From contig NZ_PDKN01000002.1 in the NCBI RefSeq assembly GCF_004116335.1, positions 124,001-188,000 of the forward strand: a DNA stretch of 64,000 bases, given 5' to 3'. The translations under genes and the position numbers were made by a program. Within the stretch, counting starts at the first letter, position 1. Every line of letters starts with the position of its first letter. Shown in pieces: positions 19,720 through 28,025 of the stretch. The notes beneath the pieces were generated by a model that searched no databases, had not been told where the DNA came from, and was given only the letters and a program-made list of their open reading frames with translations. This stretch comes from Candidatus Marinarcus aquaticus. Lineage in GTDB: Bacteria > Campylobacterota > Campylobacteria > Campylobacterales > Arcobacteraceae.

Positions 19720-20278
19720 TAATAAAATCCTCAATTTGTTTTGCAATGGTTTCGATGCTTTCACTGGCATCAATATAAATATGATTTATGTTTAAAAGTT
19801 CCATTGTTTTTTTCATTCTGTCTTGAATATCTAAAAGATACTCAATCCCTCGTGATTCAATGCTGTCATGCTCTTTTTGACTCAGACGGTTTTTTAACTC
19901 CTCTTTGCTTAATTCCAGCAAAATAGCATGTGTTGGTAAAGTATTGCTTGTAGCAATTAAGTTTAAACTCGTTACCACTTCAAGTGGTAAACTGTTTGCA
20001 TATGCTATTCCGCTGATAACACTTCTATCACTGATGACCATTTTGTCTTGATTGGGTTTGATGACCTCTTCAATATGCTCAGATCGATCAGCAAGAAACA
20101 GAAACATCTCAGCCATTTTTGATTGAGCTTCTCCGCCCAAAGCCATCTCTCGAAGTTTCACTCCAAGTTTGGTTCCACCGGGTTCCTTGGTGAAAATAGC
20201 ATCAGCATGGTTTTTCTGTAAAATACTCAGCTGTGTTGATTTCCCTGCAGTATCTACTCCTTCAATTACGACATACAT
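19712..20278 (-). CDS. tmk: Thymidylate kinase
   Basis: A 188-residue kinase making dTDP. P-loop EGVDTAGKST (residues 6-15), TKEPGGT and the SDRS loop are all present. It is slightly shorter than the usual 205-210 residues. It overlaps coaD by 13 bases upstream and hisS by 8 bases downstream, so translation is coupled through the run. Confidence 0.95.
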   Translation of the reverse strand: MYVVIEGVDTAGKSTQLSILQKNHADAIFTKEPGGTKLGVKLREMALGGEAQSKMAEMFLFLADRSEHIEEVIKPNQDKMVISDRSVISGIAYANSLPLEVVTSLNLIATSNTLPTHAILLELSKEELKNRLSQKEHDSIESRGIEYLLDIQDRMKKTMELLNINHIYIDASESIETIAKQIEDFINE

Positions 20279-20763
20279 GCAACCACCTCTTGTGGTACGA
20301 GGTGTTCAAATCGTCCATTAAAATGAATAATTTCTCGAACGATGGTCGAAGATACAAACGCATTTTCCAAAGTTGGCATCAAATAAAGTGTTTCAATGTT
20401 TTTATTAATAGATGAATTGGCATATCCCATTTGAAGTTCATATTCAAAATCAGATACCGCCCGTAATCCTCGAATAATCGTACTCACTGCTAAATTCGTT
20501 GCCAAATCAACCAACAATGTATCAAAACCAACAACGCTGACCCCTTTGATTCCTCGTGTTGCCACTTTGACGAACTCCACTCTTTTTTCATGAGAGAACA
20601 TGGGTGATTTTTTTTCACTTTGAGCTACAGCAATAATAACTTCATCAAAAATTTTACTTGCTCGTTTAATAATATCCATATGACCATTGGTAATGGGGTC
20701 AAATGTACCACTGTAAATGGCTCGCTTATAGGAGGTGATTATCTGTTTGTTTTCTTGTTCCAT
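20266..20763 (-). CDS. coaD: Pantetheine-phosphate adenylyltransferase
   Basis: A 165-residue nucleotidyltransferase catalysing the penultimate step of CoA synthesis. The signature GTFDPITNGH (residues 19-28) and the C-terminal VSSTIVREI are intact. An extension of about 12 residues precedes the core strand. It begins 2 bases after ubiX ends. Confidence 0.95.
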   Translation of the reverse strand: MEQENKQIITSYKRAIYSGTFDPITNGHMDIIKRASKIFDEVIIAVAQSEKKSPMFSHEKRVEFVKVATRGIKGVSVVGFDTLLVDLATNLAVSTIIRGLRAVSDFEYELQMGYANSSINKNIETLYLMPTLENAFVSSTIVREIIHFNGRFEHLVPQEVVACMS

Positions 20764-20764
20764 G

Positions 20765-21313
20765 TTATTCCCATCTTTTATATAAGTTATTCTCTATATT
20801 GAGTAAATCAAACCATTTACCAATCAAAAAGTTCTCCATCTCTTCAAGCGTTTGTTGTTGTGAATAGTAGCCTAATACAGGTGGAGCTATTGTGACACCA
20901 AGCGTTGAAAGCTTGTGCATATTTTCCAAAGCAATTGGGCTGTATGGCAATTCACGAGGAGCTAAAACAATATTTTTTCTCTCTTTTAACATAACACTGA
21001 AAGCTCGAGTGATGAGATTGTCCGCAATTCCAACAGCACATTTGGCCAAAGTATTTTGTGAACAAGGAAGGATGATCATAGCATCGGCGCCAAATGACCC
21101 CGAAGCAATGGCAGCATCAATTTGATTCTCTTTATAGATTGTAAAGTGCTCTTGTTGAATTGTTTTTTGGCTCAAATTATTTTCATGTTTGAGTGCAATT
21201 TTTGCGCTTTTAGAAAAGACAATGAAAGTCTCTATGTCTTTAGGTAACAGTTCAAGAAATTTTAAACCAAGGTTCACACCACTGGCTCCCGTAATTGCAA
21301 CAATAAGTTTCAA
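20765..21313 (-). CDS. ubiX: Flavin prenyltransferase
   Basis: A 182-residue flavoprotein making prenylated FMN for UbiD-type decarboxylases. The FMN-binding ITGASG motif (residues 7-12), the SGSFGADAMIILPCS loop and the RELPYSPIALENM segment are present. In menaquinone-making Campylobacterota the partner decarboxylase serves a UbiD-like step. It is the first gene of the coaD-tmk-hisS-speA-cysE run. In C. jejuni, as I recall, flgA precedes ubiX; it is absent here. Confidence 0.92.
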   Translation of the reverse strand: MKLIVAITGASGVNLGLKFLELLPKDIETFIVFSKSAKIALKHENNLSQKTIQQEHFTIYKENQIDAAIASGSFGADAMIILPCSQNTLAKCAVGIADNLITRAFSVMLKERKNIVLAPRELPYSPIALENMHKLSTLGVTIAPPVLGYYSQQQTLEEMENFLIGKWFDLLNIENNLYKRWE

Positions 21314-21534
21314 ATAACAAACCTTATATATCTGTATTTAATAGTAGTGGATTTTATCGAAAAATAGCTTTTTTTTCAAGCTGTATAACAATATATCCTC
21401 CAACATAGAGAAATATGAAGTAAGAGATACCATCATTAGGCTTTTCTTAAGTTTAGTTTAAAAAAATAAATGTTAACATTTCGTATAAATTTAAAATTTA
21501 AAAATTTAATAGTTTGTATTAATATTAAATTTTA
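21314..21534. other. Divergent intergenic region between ubiX and the recombinase-like gene
   Basis: AT-rich spacer. On the minus strand a 30-codon frame without ATG ends at 21354 and reads like the hydrophobic end of a membrane protein (YFIFLYVGGYIVIQLEKK). It may be a remnant or chance. A small AGCTT/AAGCT hairpin lies at about 21366-21382. I see no other feature. Confidence 0.3.
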
Positions 21535-21540
21535 TATAAT
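21535..21540 (+). promoter_or_regulatory. -10 box (TATAAT) for the recombinase-like gene
   Basis: TATAAT 24-29 bases before the ATG at 21564, with AGGAG between them. Confidence 0.55.
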
Positions 21541-21563
21541 ACATTTTGTATCAGGAGTCTATC

Positions 21564-22220
21564 ATGAAAAAAGTCGTCAGTTTCGTTCGTATTAATCAAT
21601 ACAACAAAGAGTATGTAGAGAATCAAAAAACACTTATTAAAAATTATGTAGAAAAACATAATATAGAATTAAATGAAAATATTGAGATAGAAGTGAACCT
21701 TCCTATTCAAGAACAAAACATCATAAACTTGTTAAAAAACTGTCAAGAATCGTGTACGGTGATTGTGGCAGACTTGAATGTTTTTGGACGAACGACAGAG
21801 TTGATTTTAGAGATATTACGATTTTTATTGAAGAAAAAAGTACGTATTATTTCTGTGGCGCAAAACTTGGATTTGATAGATGATGCAGACATGTTAACTC
21901 AGATGATTTTAGGTGTGATTAAAATGACTGTAAACTTAGAAAAAGATCTGATGAGTCTGCGAACGAAAGAGGCTCTTACTGCTAAAAAAGTAGAAGGCGT
22001 TCATTTAGGAAAACCTAAAGGAACGATTCAAAAATCTAAATTTGATAAACAACGAGATAAAATTGAAGAGCTTCTTGCTGTTGGATTATCGGTTCGAAAA
22101 ATTGCAAAACTCTTGGGATACAACAACCACATTGGTTTAAACAATTATGTGAAAAAAAGAAATATCAGAACAAAAGTGCATAATGAAATCCATAATAAAG
22201 AGGATGACATCGCCAGCTGA
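21564..22220 (+). CDS. Serine-recombinase-like protein lacking the catalytic serine
   Basis: A 218-residue protein with a resolvase N-terminal domain (1-130), the long E helix, a GVHLGKPKG hinge and a C-terminal helix-turn-helix (about 165-205: LLAVGLSVRKIAKLLGY). The family motif YARVS reads FVRIN, so the nucleophile Ser10 is Asn; the LDRLGR segment reads LNVFGR, removing Asp67 and Arg68, while Arg8 and Arg71 remain. Strand exchange is therefore unlikely; a DNA-binding regulator is more plausible. ATG 21564 follows AGGAG. No inverted repeats, att sites or cargo suggest a mobile element. Confidence 0.8.
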   Translation: MKKVVSFVRINQYNKEYVENQKTLIKNYVEKHNIELNENIEIEVNLPIQEQNIINLLKNCQESCTVIVADLNVFGRTTELILEILRFLLKKKVRIISVAQNLDLIDDADMLTQMILGVIKMTVNLEKDLMSLRTKEALTAKKVEGVHLGKPKGTIQKSKFDKQRDKIEELLAVGLSVRKIAKLLGYNNHIGLNNYVKKRNIRTKVHNEIHNKEDDIAS

Positions 22221-22224
22221 ACGT

Positions 22225-22254
22225 AAGATCTGTCCAAACTCTTGGACAGATCTT
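22225..22254 (+). terminator. Perfect 13-bp hairpin after the recombinase-like gene
   Basis: AAGATCTGTCCAA (22225-22237), loop ACTC, then TTGGACAGATCTT (22242-22254). The T-rich stretch starts some 10 bases later (CTCTTTTTCTTCTTTTTTT), so it may be a terminator with a spaced T-tract. Its perfection also fits a protein-binding palindrome. Confidence 0.6.
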
Positions 22255-22345
22255 TCAGACTCTCTTTTTCTTCTTTTTTTACCCTTTAACTTTCTTTTTT
22301 TATTATTATTGTAAAATACACCTCATTTAATTATATGGAGCTATT

Positions 22346-22792
22346 ATGAAAGTATTATTGACTAAAGATGTAAAAGGCTTAGGAAAAGCCGGTGAAGTTA
22401 AAGAAGTAAAAGATGGATACGGAAAGAATTTTTTAATCGGGAAAGGGTTTGCACTGCAAGCAACCAATGAAGTTCTGAACAAGCATAAAGCTCAAGAGAA
22501 GAAAAAAGCTGAAATTGAAGCTCAAGAAATTGAAGATGCAAAAGCATTGGCAAGCACACTTGAAGCAACAAAATTTACAATCAAACATAAAGTAGGTGCT
22601 AATGGGCACTTAATTGGTTCAGTCACCAATAAAGAGATAGCTGAAGCAATCAGTGCAGAGCTGAACATTGAATTGGACAAAAAACAAGTGCATTTAGAGA
22701 ATAAAATTAAAACAGAAGGTATCTTTGAAGCCGATTGTAAACTGGGGCATGGAATTCATGCATCATTAAAAGTTGATGTTATAGCAGAGTAA
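22346..22792 (+). CDS. rplI: 50S ribosomal protein L9
   Basis: A 148-residue ribosomal protein of normal length. The N-terminal domain [20 protein letters not shown] and GYGKNFLI match L9; a connecting helix and the RNA-binding C-terminal domain follow. RBS GGAG lies 6 bases before the ATG. hslV starts 4 bases after its stop, so rplI-hslV-hslU form an operon. Confidence 0.97.
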   Translation: MKVLLTKDVKGLGKAGEVKEVKDGYGKNFLIGKGFALQATNEVLNKHKAQEKKKAEIEAQEIEDAKALASTLEATKFTIKHKVGANGHLIGSVTNKEIAEAISAELNIELDKKQVHLENKIKTEGIFEADCKLGHGIHASLKVDVIAE

Positions 22793-22796
22793 ATTC

Positions 22797-23333
22797 ATGT
22801 TTGATGCAACTACGATATTAGCCTATAAAGGTAAAAATAAAGCAGTCATTGGTGGCGATGGACAAGTCACTTTTGGCAATACTGTTTTAAAAGGGAACGC
22901 CACAAAGATTCGAACTCTATATAAAGGCGAAATTCTTGCAGGATTTGCAGGAAGTACCGCCGATGCGTTTAACCTTTTTGATATGTTTGAACAACACTTA
23001 GAGAATACCAAAGGTGACTTACTTAAAGCGGTGGTTGCCTTTTCCAAAGAGTGGCGAAAAGATAAAGTTTTACGTCGACTGGAAGCAATGATGATTGTTT
23101 TGAATAAAGAGCACATCTTTATTTTAAGTGGGACAGGAGATGTCGTTGAACCTGAAGATGGACAAATTGCTGCTATTGGAAGTGGAGGAAACTTTGCTAT
23201 CAGTGCTGCACGAGCTTTGTTTAAACATACACAAATGGATGAAGAGGAGTTGGTAAAAGAGGCTCTTATGATTGCAGGAGAGTTGTGTATTTATACCAAT
23301 CAAAATATTAAAACACTGAAGATTGAGGAATAG
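22797..23333 (+). CDS. hslV: ATP-dependent protease peptidase subunit HslV
   Basis: A 178-residue proteasome-like threonine protease that works with HslU. The reading begins MFDATTIL, so four residues precede the catalytic threonine that is Thr2 in E. coli; H. pylori HslV has the similar MFEATTIL as I recall. The leader must be removed to expose Thr. The core motifs [11 protein letters not shown] and [10 protein letters not shown] are intact. No other start codon is available in frame downstream before the Thr. Confidence 0.95.
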   Translation: MFDATTILAYKGKNKAVIGGDGQVTFGNTVLKGNATKIRTLYKGEILAGFAGSTADAFNLFDMFEQHLENTKGDLLKAVVAFSKEWRKDKVLRRLEAMMIVLNKEHIFILSGTGDVVEPEDGQIAAIGSGGNFAISAARALFKHTQMDEEELVKEALMIAGELCIYTNQNIKTLKIEE

Positions 23334-23338
23334 TTTAT

Positions 23339-24667
23339 ATGGATTTAACTCCAAAAGAGATTGTTAAATATCTTGATGATTATATCATTGGACAAAATGA
23401 TGCAAAAAAAACAATTGCACTGGCATTGAGAAATCGATACAGAAGAATGCAATTGACACCTGAAATGCAAGAAGAGATTATGCCTAAAAACATTTTGATG
23501 ATAGGTAGCACTGGTGTAGGTAAAACAGAGATTGCAAGACGTTTGGCAAAGATGATGAATTTGCCTTTTATTAAAGTTGAAGCAAGCAAATATACGGAAG
23601 TGGGATTTGTTGGTCGTGATGTAGAATCAATGGTTCGAGATTTGGTTTTTGAATCGATTGCTTTGGTTACAAAAGAGTATGAATCAAAGATTCAAGAAAA
23701 TATTGATGCAGAAGTCATACGACAAATCGTAGAGAAACTTGTACCTCCATTGCCACAAGGTGCCAGTGAAGCTTCAAAAGAGTCTTTCATTAAAACGTAT
23801 AATAAAATGGAAGCCAAAGTTGTAAGTGGTGAGTTGGATGAAAAGAAGATTGAGATTGAACTGCCTAAAAAAACGACCGTAGAGTTGATTGATTCAAATG
23901 TGCCTATGGATTTCTCTTCCATGCAAGAGAGCTTAAATCAAATGTTAGGAAACCTCAATAAAGACAAAGTTAAAAAAGAGGTCTCAATTAAAGATGCCAA
24001 ACAATTGTTGAAACATGAAGCGAGTGAAAAGTTGCTTGACCATGAATCCATTAAAGTGGAAGCACTTAAAAGAGCACAAGATGGTGGAATTATTTTTCTT
24101 GATGAGATTGATAAAATTGCTTCAGGAAAAAGCAATCAAAATCAAGATCCAAGTAAAGAGGGAGTTCAGCGAGATTTACTTCCTATTGTTGAAGGAAGCA
24201 GTGTCACCACAAAATTTGGTCCTGTTAAAACAGACCATATTCTTTTTATTGCTGCTGGGGCTTTTCATGTGAGTAAACCAAGTGATTTACTGCCAGAACT
24301 TCAAGGACGGTTCCCTTTAAGAGTGGAATTGAATCCATTAAATGAAGAGGCTTTATATAAAATCTTAACCAACACTAAAAACTCACTGCTCACGCAATAC
24401 AAAGCGTTGCTTGAAGTTGAAGGTGTGAATTTAGAGTTTGAAGATGAAGCGATTAAAGCATTTGCACACTTAAGTGTATCAGCCAATGCTAAAGCTGAAG
24501 ATATTGGTGCACGAAGATTGCACACCGTTATTGAAAAAGTACTTGAAGATATCAGCTTTGATGCAGATGAAAAAAAGGGCGAAACTGTGAATGTGACAAA
24601 AGAACTGGTGTATCAAAAATTAGAAAATATTGTAGAACAAGAAGATACAGCACGATATATTTTGTAG
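23339..24667 (+). CDS. hslU: ATP-dependent protease ATPase subunit HslU
   Basis: A 442-residue AAA+ unfoldase. Walker A GSTGVGKT (near residue 56), the pore loop GFVGRDV, Walker B IIFLDEID and the sensor/C-terminal DTARYIL that docks on HslV are all present. It is five bases after hslV, and the pair is stoichiometrically coupled. Confidence 0.97.
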   Translation: MDLTPKEIVKYLDDYIIGQNDAKKTIALALRNRYRRMQLTPEMQEEIMPKNILMIGSTGVGKTEIARRLAKMMNLPFIKVEASKYTEVGFVGRDVESMVRDLVFESIALVTKEYESKIQENIDAEVIRQIVEKLVPPLPQGASEASKESFIKTYNKMEAKVVSGELDEKKIEIELPKKTTVELIDSNVPMDFSSMQESLNQMLGNLNKDKVKKEVSIKDAKQLLKHEASEKLLDHESIKVEALKRAQDGGIIFLDEIDKIASGKSNQNQDPSKEGVQRDLLPIVEGSSVTTKFGPVKTDHILFIAAGAFHVSKPSDLLPELQGRFPLRVELNPLNEEALYKILTNTKNSLLTQYKALLEVEGVNLEFEDEAIKAFAHLSVSANAKAEDIGARRLHTVIEKVLEDISFDADEKKGETVNVTKELVYQKLENIVEQEDTARYIL

Positions 24668-24720
24668 TTTTTATTTTTTTTTGATACAATTATTAAAATA
24701 CAATTCAATTGGGGATTAAA

Positions 24721-25020
24721 ATGAAAATAGTTACTTTTTGCGATATCGATAAAGGTTTGTTGGATTCTAAGAATACAGTAGAAGTATTTGGAGAGGGAAG
24801 TACGGGTGATGCTAATTTAGCGATTATTGATATCAATTCTATTTTTGACTTTGAAGAGAATAAAGCTGATGCGTGCGCTGATGAGTTTATCTCAATTGCC
24901 ATCATTGACGATGAGAGTGATTACGATGCATTTAAAAACTTTGGTATTGATGCATGGATTAAACGACAAGACATTGATAAAATCAATGAAATCATTGATT
25001 TAGCTCAACAAAGGTTATAA
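24721..25020 (+). CDS. Small protein resembling part of a receiver domain
   Basis: A 99-residue acidic protein. ATG 24721 is preferred (GGGGA upstream); a TTG four codons earlier overlaps the RBS. The second half (ISIAIIDDESDYDAFKNFG, then IDAWIKRQDIDKI) resembles the last strands and the conserved lysine region of a response-regulator receiver domain, but no phosphorylatable aspartate pocket is seen at the N-terminus. No function is assigned. Its stop at 25018-25020 abuts the proposed start of tatD, which suggests translational coupling. Confidence 0.65.
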   Translation: MKIVTFCDIDKGLLDSKNTVEVFGEGSTGDANLAIIDINSIFDFEENKADACADEFISIAIIDDESDYDAFKNFGIDAWIKRQDIDKINEIIDLAQQRL

Positions 25021-25021
25021 A

Positions 25022-25810
25022 ATTATTATAGATACCCATTGTCATCTGGATAATGAACAGTATTTGGATGACGCTGACACTGTTATTCAAAATGCACTCA
25101 ACGAAGGTATTAACGCTTTTTTAATACCGGGTGCAGACTTTAAAGACTTACCACGAGCCATTGAACTTTCTGAAAAGTATGATGAAGTCTATTTTGCAGT
25201 TGGAATTCATCCTTATGATGCCCAAGATTATGATGAAACCATTATGGACAAATATGTAACTCATCCTAAATGTATTGCCATTGGTGAATGTGGGTTAGAC
25301 TACTTTCGATTGCCTGAAGATGAAGTTGAAAAAGAGGCGAATATGGCCCTTCAAAAAAGAGTATTTATTGCTCAAATAGAGTATGCTAAAAAGGTGAATA
25401 AACCTCTTATTGTACACATTCGTGATGCTTCCAATGATTCAAAAAAGATTTTACTTGATTATGATGCAAAAGAAGTTGGAGGTGTTTTACACTGTTATAA
25501 TGCCGATGAACAACTTATCTCTTTAGCCAAAGAAAACTTCTATTTTGGTATTGGTGGAGTATTGACGTTTAAAAATGCACGAAAATTGCTTCAAAGTATG
25601 CTTAAAATACCTTTGGATAAACTGGTTGTAGAGACCGATGCTCCCTATTTAACGCCACACCCTTTTAGAGGAAAACGAAACGAACCAGTGTATACAAAAT
25701 ATGTCGTTGAAAAGATGGCTGAACTGCTTGAAATGAGTCCAAAAGAGGTTGAAAATCTTACAACACAAAACGCAAAAACGTTATTTAAAGAATTATCTAG
25801 CATAAATTAG
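25022..25810 (+). CDS. tatD: TatD family metal-dependent hydrolase (apparent ATT start)
   Basis: A 262-residue metal-dependent nuclease. The metal motif THCH lies 5 residues after ATT 25022, giving the canonical TatD N-terminus M-I-I-D-T-H-C-H-L-D. An in-frame TAG at 25001 and the absence of ATG, GTG or TTG before it leave ATT as the best start; AAAGG is 7 bases upstream. Starting at TTG 25064 would delete the first metal ligands. Other ligands are seen in GIHPYD, GECGLD, VHIRDA, HCYN and ETDAPYL. It is translated right after the 99-residue gene. Confidence 0.9.
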   Translation: MIIDTHCHLDNEQYLDDADTVIQNALNEGINAFLIPGADFKDLPRAIELSEKYDEVYFAVGIHPYDAQDYDETIMDKYVTHPKCIAIGECGLDYFRLPEDEVEKEANMALQKRVFIAQIEYAKKVNKPLIVHIRDASNDSKKILLDYDAKEVGGVLHCYNADEQLISLAKENFYFGIGGVLTFKNARKLLQSMLKIPLDKLVVETDAPYLTPHPFRGKRNEPVYTKYVVEKMAELLEMSPKEVENLTTQNAKTLFKELSSIN

Positions 25811-25851
25811 GTAAAATAACCTCTATTTAGCACGTTTAAAAGGCATTCACT

Positions 25852-27225
25852 TTGAATAAACTATTCATTTTTATATTCATTTCATTCTCTTGGGTTCACG
25901 CAACCCTCATAGGTTCAAATTTTGATAAACGCGATATTCAGATTTTAAATGAGTTGGATATTGATCCTTCTTTTATTACTGACTACGAACTTCAACAGAC
26001 CTACAACCGATATTTACGGGCCAACAAAGAGTATTATAAACAAAAACTCAGCGATGCAACTCTGTTTGTTCCTAAAATAAAAGACATTTTAAGAAACGAA
26101 GGTATTCCTTCATCTTTTGTCTACTTAGCAATGGCAGAATCAAACTTTTTATTAAGTGCACGTTCAAAAGTTGCCGCCATGGGATTATGGCAATTTATGC
26201 CTGAAACAGGACAACATTATGGTTTAAAGAACAATCTTTATGTTGATGAACGAATGGATTTGGTCAAATCAACGTACGCAGCAACTAAATACCTTAAGCG
26301 ACTCCATGAAACATTTGGTAAATGGTATTTGGCAGCTATGGCATATAATTGTGGTGAAGGTAGAATTATCGAAGCCATTACACGTGCAACGATTGATATG
26401 TATGTCGATGAAAATGGTTCCAAAGCTAAAAAAGATGAAATCAGTGAATATCGAAAAATTATTCGTGATTATCAACAAAAGCGAGTACGATTCAGAGAGT
26501 TGTACAAAATTTATAAAGAGGTCAGTACATGGGATGTTAAACCAGATGTTTACCAACTTTTAGTAGTGCAAAAAAAAATAAATCGTCAATATATCCCTAA
26601 TGAAACGCGAAACTATATTCGAAAAATCATCTCTTTAGGGATGATGAACAACAAAAGTTTTATTGCTGATGATGATGCACATTTGATTAATATTGGAAGC
26701 ACCGCTACTTCCATTGCAACAATTAAGGTCAAAGGTGGAATACATCTTAAAAGTGTGGCAAAAGCCATTGGGATGAACTATAAAGAGTTAGCAAGTTTGA
26801 ATCGGCATATAAAACAGATGATTGTGCCTCCAATGGCCAAAGAGTATGATGTTTATATCCCATACAGCCGACTCTCGCGATTTAATTTAAATAAAGAGAG
26901 CATGAAGCAAGATACCTTTAAAATTCACTTGGTACGTTCAGGTGATACTTTGGGTGGTATTGGAAGAAAATATGGCTTGTCGTATAAAATCATTAAAAAT
27001 TTTAACCAATTAAGAAGTAATATACTCTCTATTAATCAAAAACTGATTATTCCTATTCCAAGTGATTATAAAGAGGTTCAACAAAAAGCCTATTTTGTAA
27101 AAAGTGGAGATACCTTGGCACTGATTTCTCGAAAATTTAATGTCAACTTGAAAAAACTCATGCTAGATAACAATCTGACAAACAGCCATATCAATGTAGG
27201 AGATAAACTTGTTGTTAACTACTAA
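25852..27225 (+). CDS. MltD-like lytic transglycosylase with two LysM domains
   Basis: A 457-residue secreted enzyme. TTG start with AAAAGG upstream; signal peptide ending at VHA (residue 17). The SLT domain (about 75-195) has the catalytic glutamate in AMAESNF, then GLWQFMP and AYNCGEGR. Two LysM modules (about 360-405 and 412-457), each with a VxSGDTL motif, bind peptidoglycan. It cleaves glycan strands to 1,6-anhydro products. It overlaps rlpA by 17 bases, as in a cell-wall hydrolase operon; the same order tatD-mltD-rlpA occurs in H. pylori as I recall. Confidence 0.92.
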   Translation: MNKLFIFIFISFSWVHATLIGSNFDKRDIQILNELDIDPSFITDYELQQTYNRYLRANKEYYKQKLSDATLFVPKIKDILRNEGIPSSFVYLAMAESNFLLSARSKVAAMGLWQFMPETGQHYGLKNNLYVDERMDLVKSTYAATKYLKRLHETFGKWYLAAMAYNCGEGRIIEAITRATIDMYVDENGSKAKKDEISEYRKIIRDYQQKRVRFRELYKIYKEVSTWDVKPDVYQLLVVQKKINRQYIPNETRNYIRKIISLGMMNNKSFIADDDAHLINIGSTATSIATIKVKGGIHLKSVAKAIGMNYKELASLNRHIKQMIVPPMAKEYDVYIPYSRLSRFNLNKESMKQDTFKIHLVRSGDTLGGIGRKYGLSYKIIKNFNQLRSNILSINQKLIIPIPSDYKEVQQKAYFVKSGDTLALISRKFNVNLKKLMLDNNLTNSHINVGDKLVVNY

Positions 27226-28015
27226 GAAAACGATTGCTCTTGGATCGAGTGTTCTTTTAGCAGGACTTTTTGCAGGATGCTCTTCAACATCATATAATTA
27301 TTCAGGGGGGCACTATTCACAAAGTTCATATCGACACGTACCCAAACAAGAGATACGAAACTCACAAGCAATGCATCGTGCGACGATGCGACCTTATAAA
27401 ATTGCAGGAAAATGGTACTACCCAACCTTAGCTAAAGTTGGAGATGAACAACGAGGTATTGCTTCTTGGTATGGACCCAATTTCCATGCAAAAAAGACTT
27501 CTAACGGTGAAGTTTATAATATGTTTGCACAAACTGCTGCACATAAAACCTTGCCGATGAACACAATGGTCAGAGTGGATAACTTAGAGAATGGAAAATC
27601 AACCATTGTGCGAGTTAATGACCGTGGCCCATTTGTATCTGGACGTATTATTGACTTATCAAATAAAGCAGCACATGATATTGATATGGTTAAAAAAGGA
27701 ACGGCACAAGTCAAGCTGACTATTTTAGGATTTAATGCTAAAGTGGCAACCACACAAGCTGAACGAAACGAAGTTGCAACCGTTGGCAAGTATTATGTTC
27801 AAGTGGGCGCCTTCAGACGATATGAGGGTGCAAAAATCACTCAACGTAAATTTAAGTTGATTTTAGAAAACAAATACGATGTTATCATCAAAGAAGGGTA
27901 CTTTGAAGACCAACCAATCAACAGAGTATGGATCAGTGGTTTCAGATCTGAAGCAGAAGCACGTGACTTTAGAGAGAATAATGGCCTAGGTGGCGCAATG
28001 ATTATAGCAGAATAG
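27209..28015 (+). CDS. rlpA: RlpA-family septal ring lytic transglycosylase (lipoprotein)
   Basis: A 268-residue lipoprotein with lipobox LFAGC (Cys24). TTG 27209 is chosen because AGGAG ends 6 bases before it. The double-psi barrel (about 85-175) contains GIASWYGPNFHAKKTSNGE and VRVNDRGPF, keeping the catalytic Glu and Asp region. A SPOR domain (about 190-268: YYVQVGAF) binds denuded glycan at the division site. Coupled with the upstream MltD-like gene. Confidence 0.92.
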   Translation: MLLTTKKTIALGSSVLLAGLFAGCSSTSYNYSGGHYSQSSYRHVPKQEIRNSQAMHRATMRPYKIAGKWYYPTLAKVGDEQRGIASWYGPNFHAKKTSNGEVYNMFAQTAAHKTLPMNTMVRVDNLENGKSTIVRVNDRGPFVSGRIIDLSNKAAHDIDMVKKGTAQVKLTILGFNAKVATTQAERNEVATVGKYYVQVGAFRRYEGAKITQRKFKLILENKYDVIIKEGYFEDQPINRVWISGFRSEAEARDFRENNGLGGAMIIAE

Positions 28016-28025
28016 TGGAGTAACC

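Noticed and set aside
19720-19773. Longer start for HisS inside tmk
   Set aside because: The family N-terminus begins at MSNIQSLRGMKD; the extra residues are the tmk frame read out of phase.
21564-22220. Recombinase as part of a transposon or invertible element
   Set aside because: The catalytic residues are missing and I see no inverted repeats, target duplications or cargo genes.
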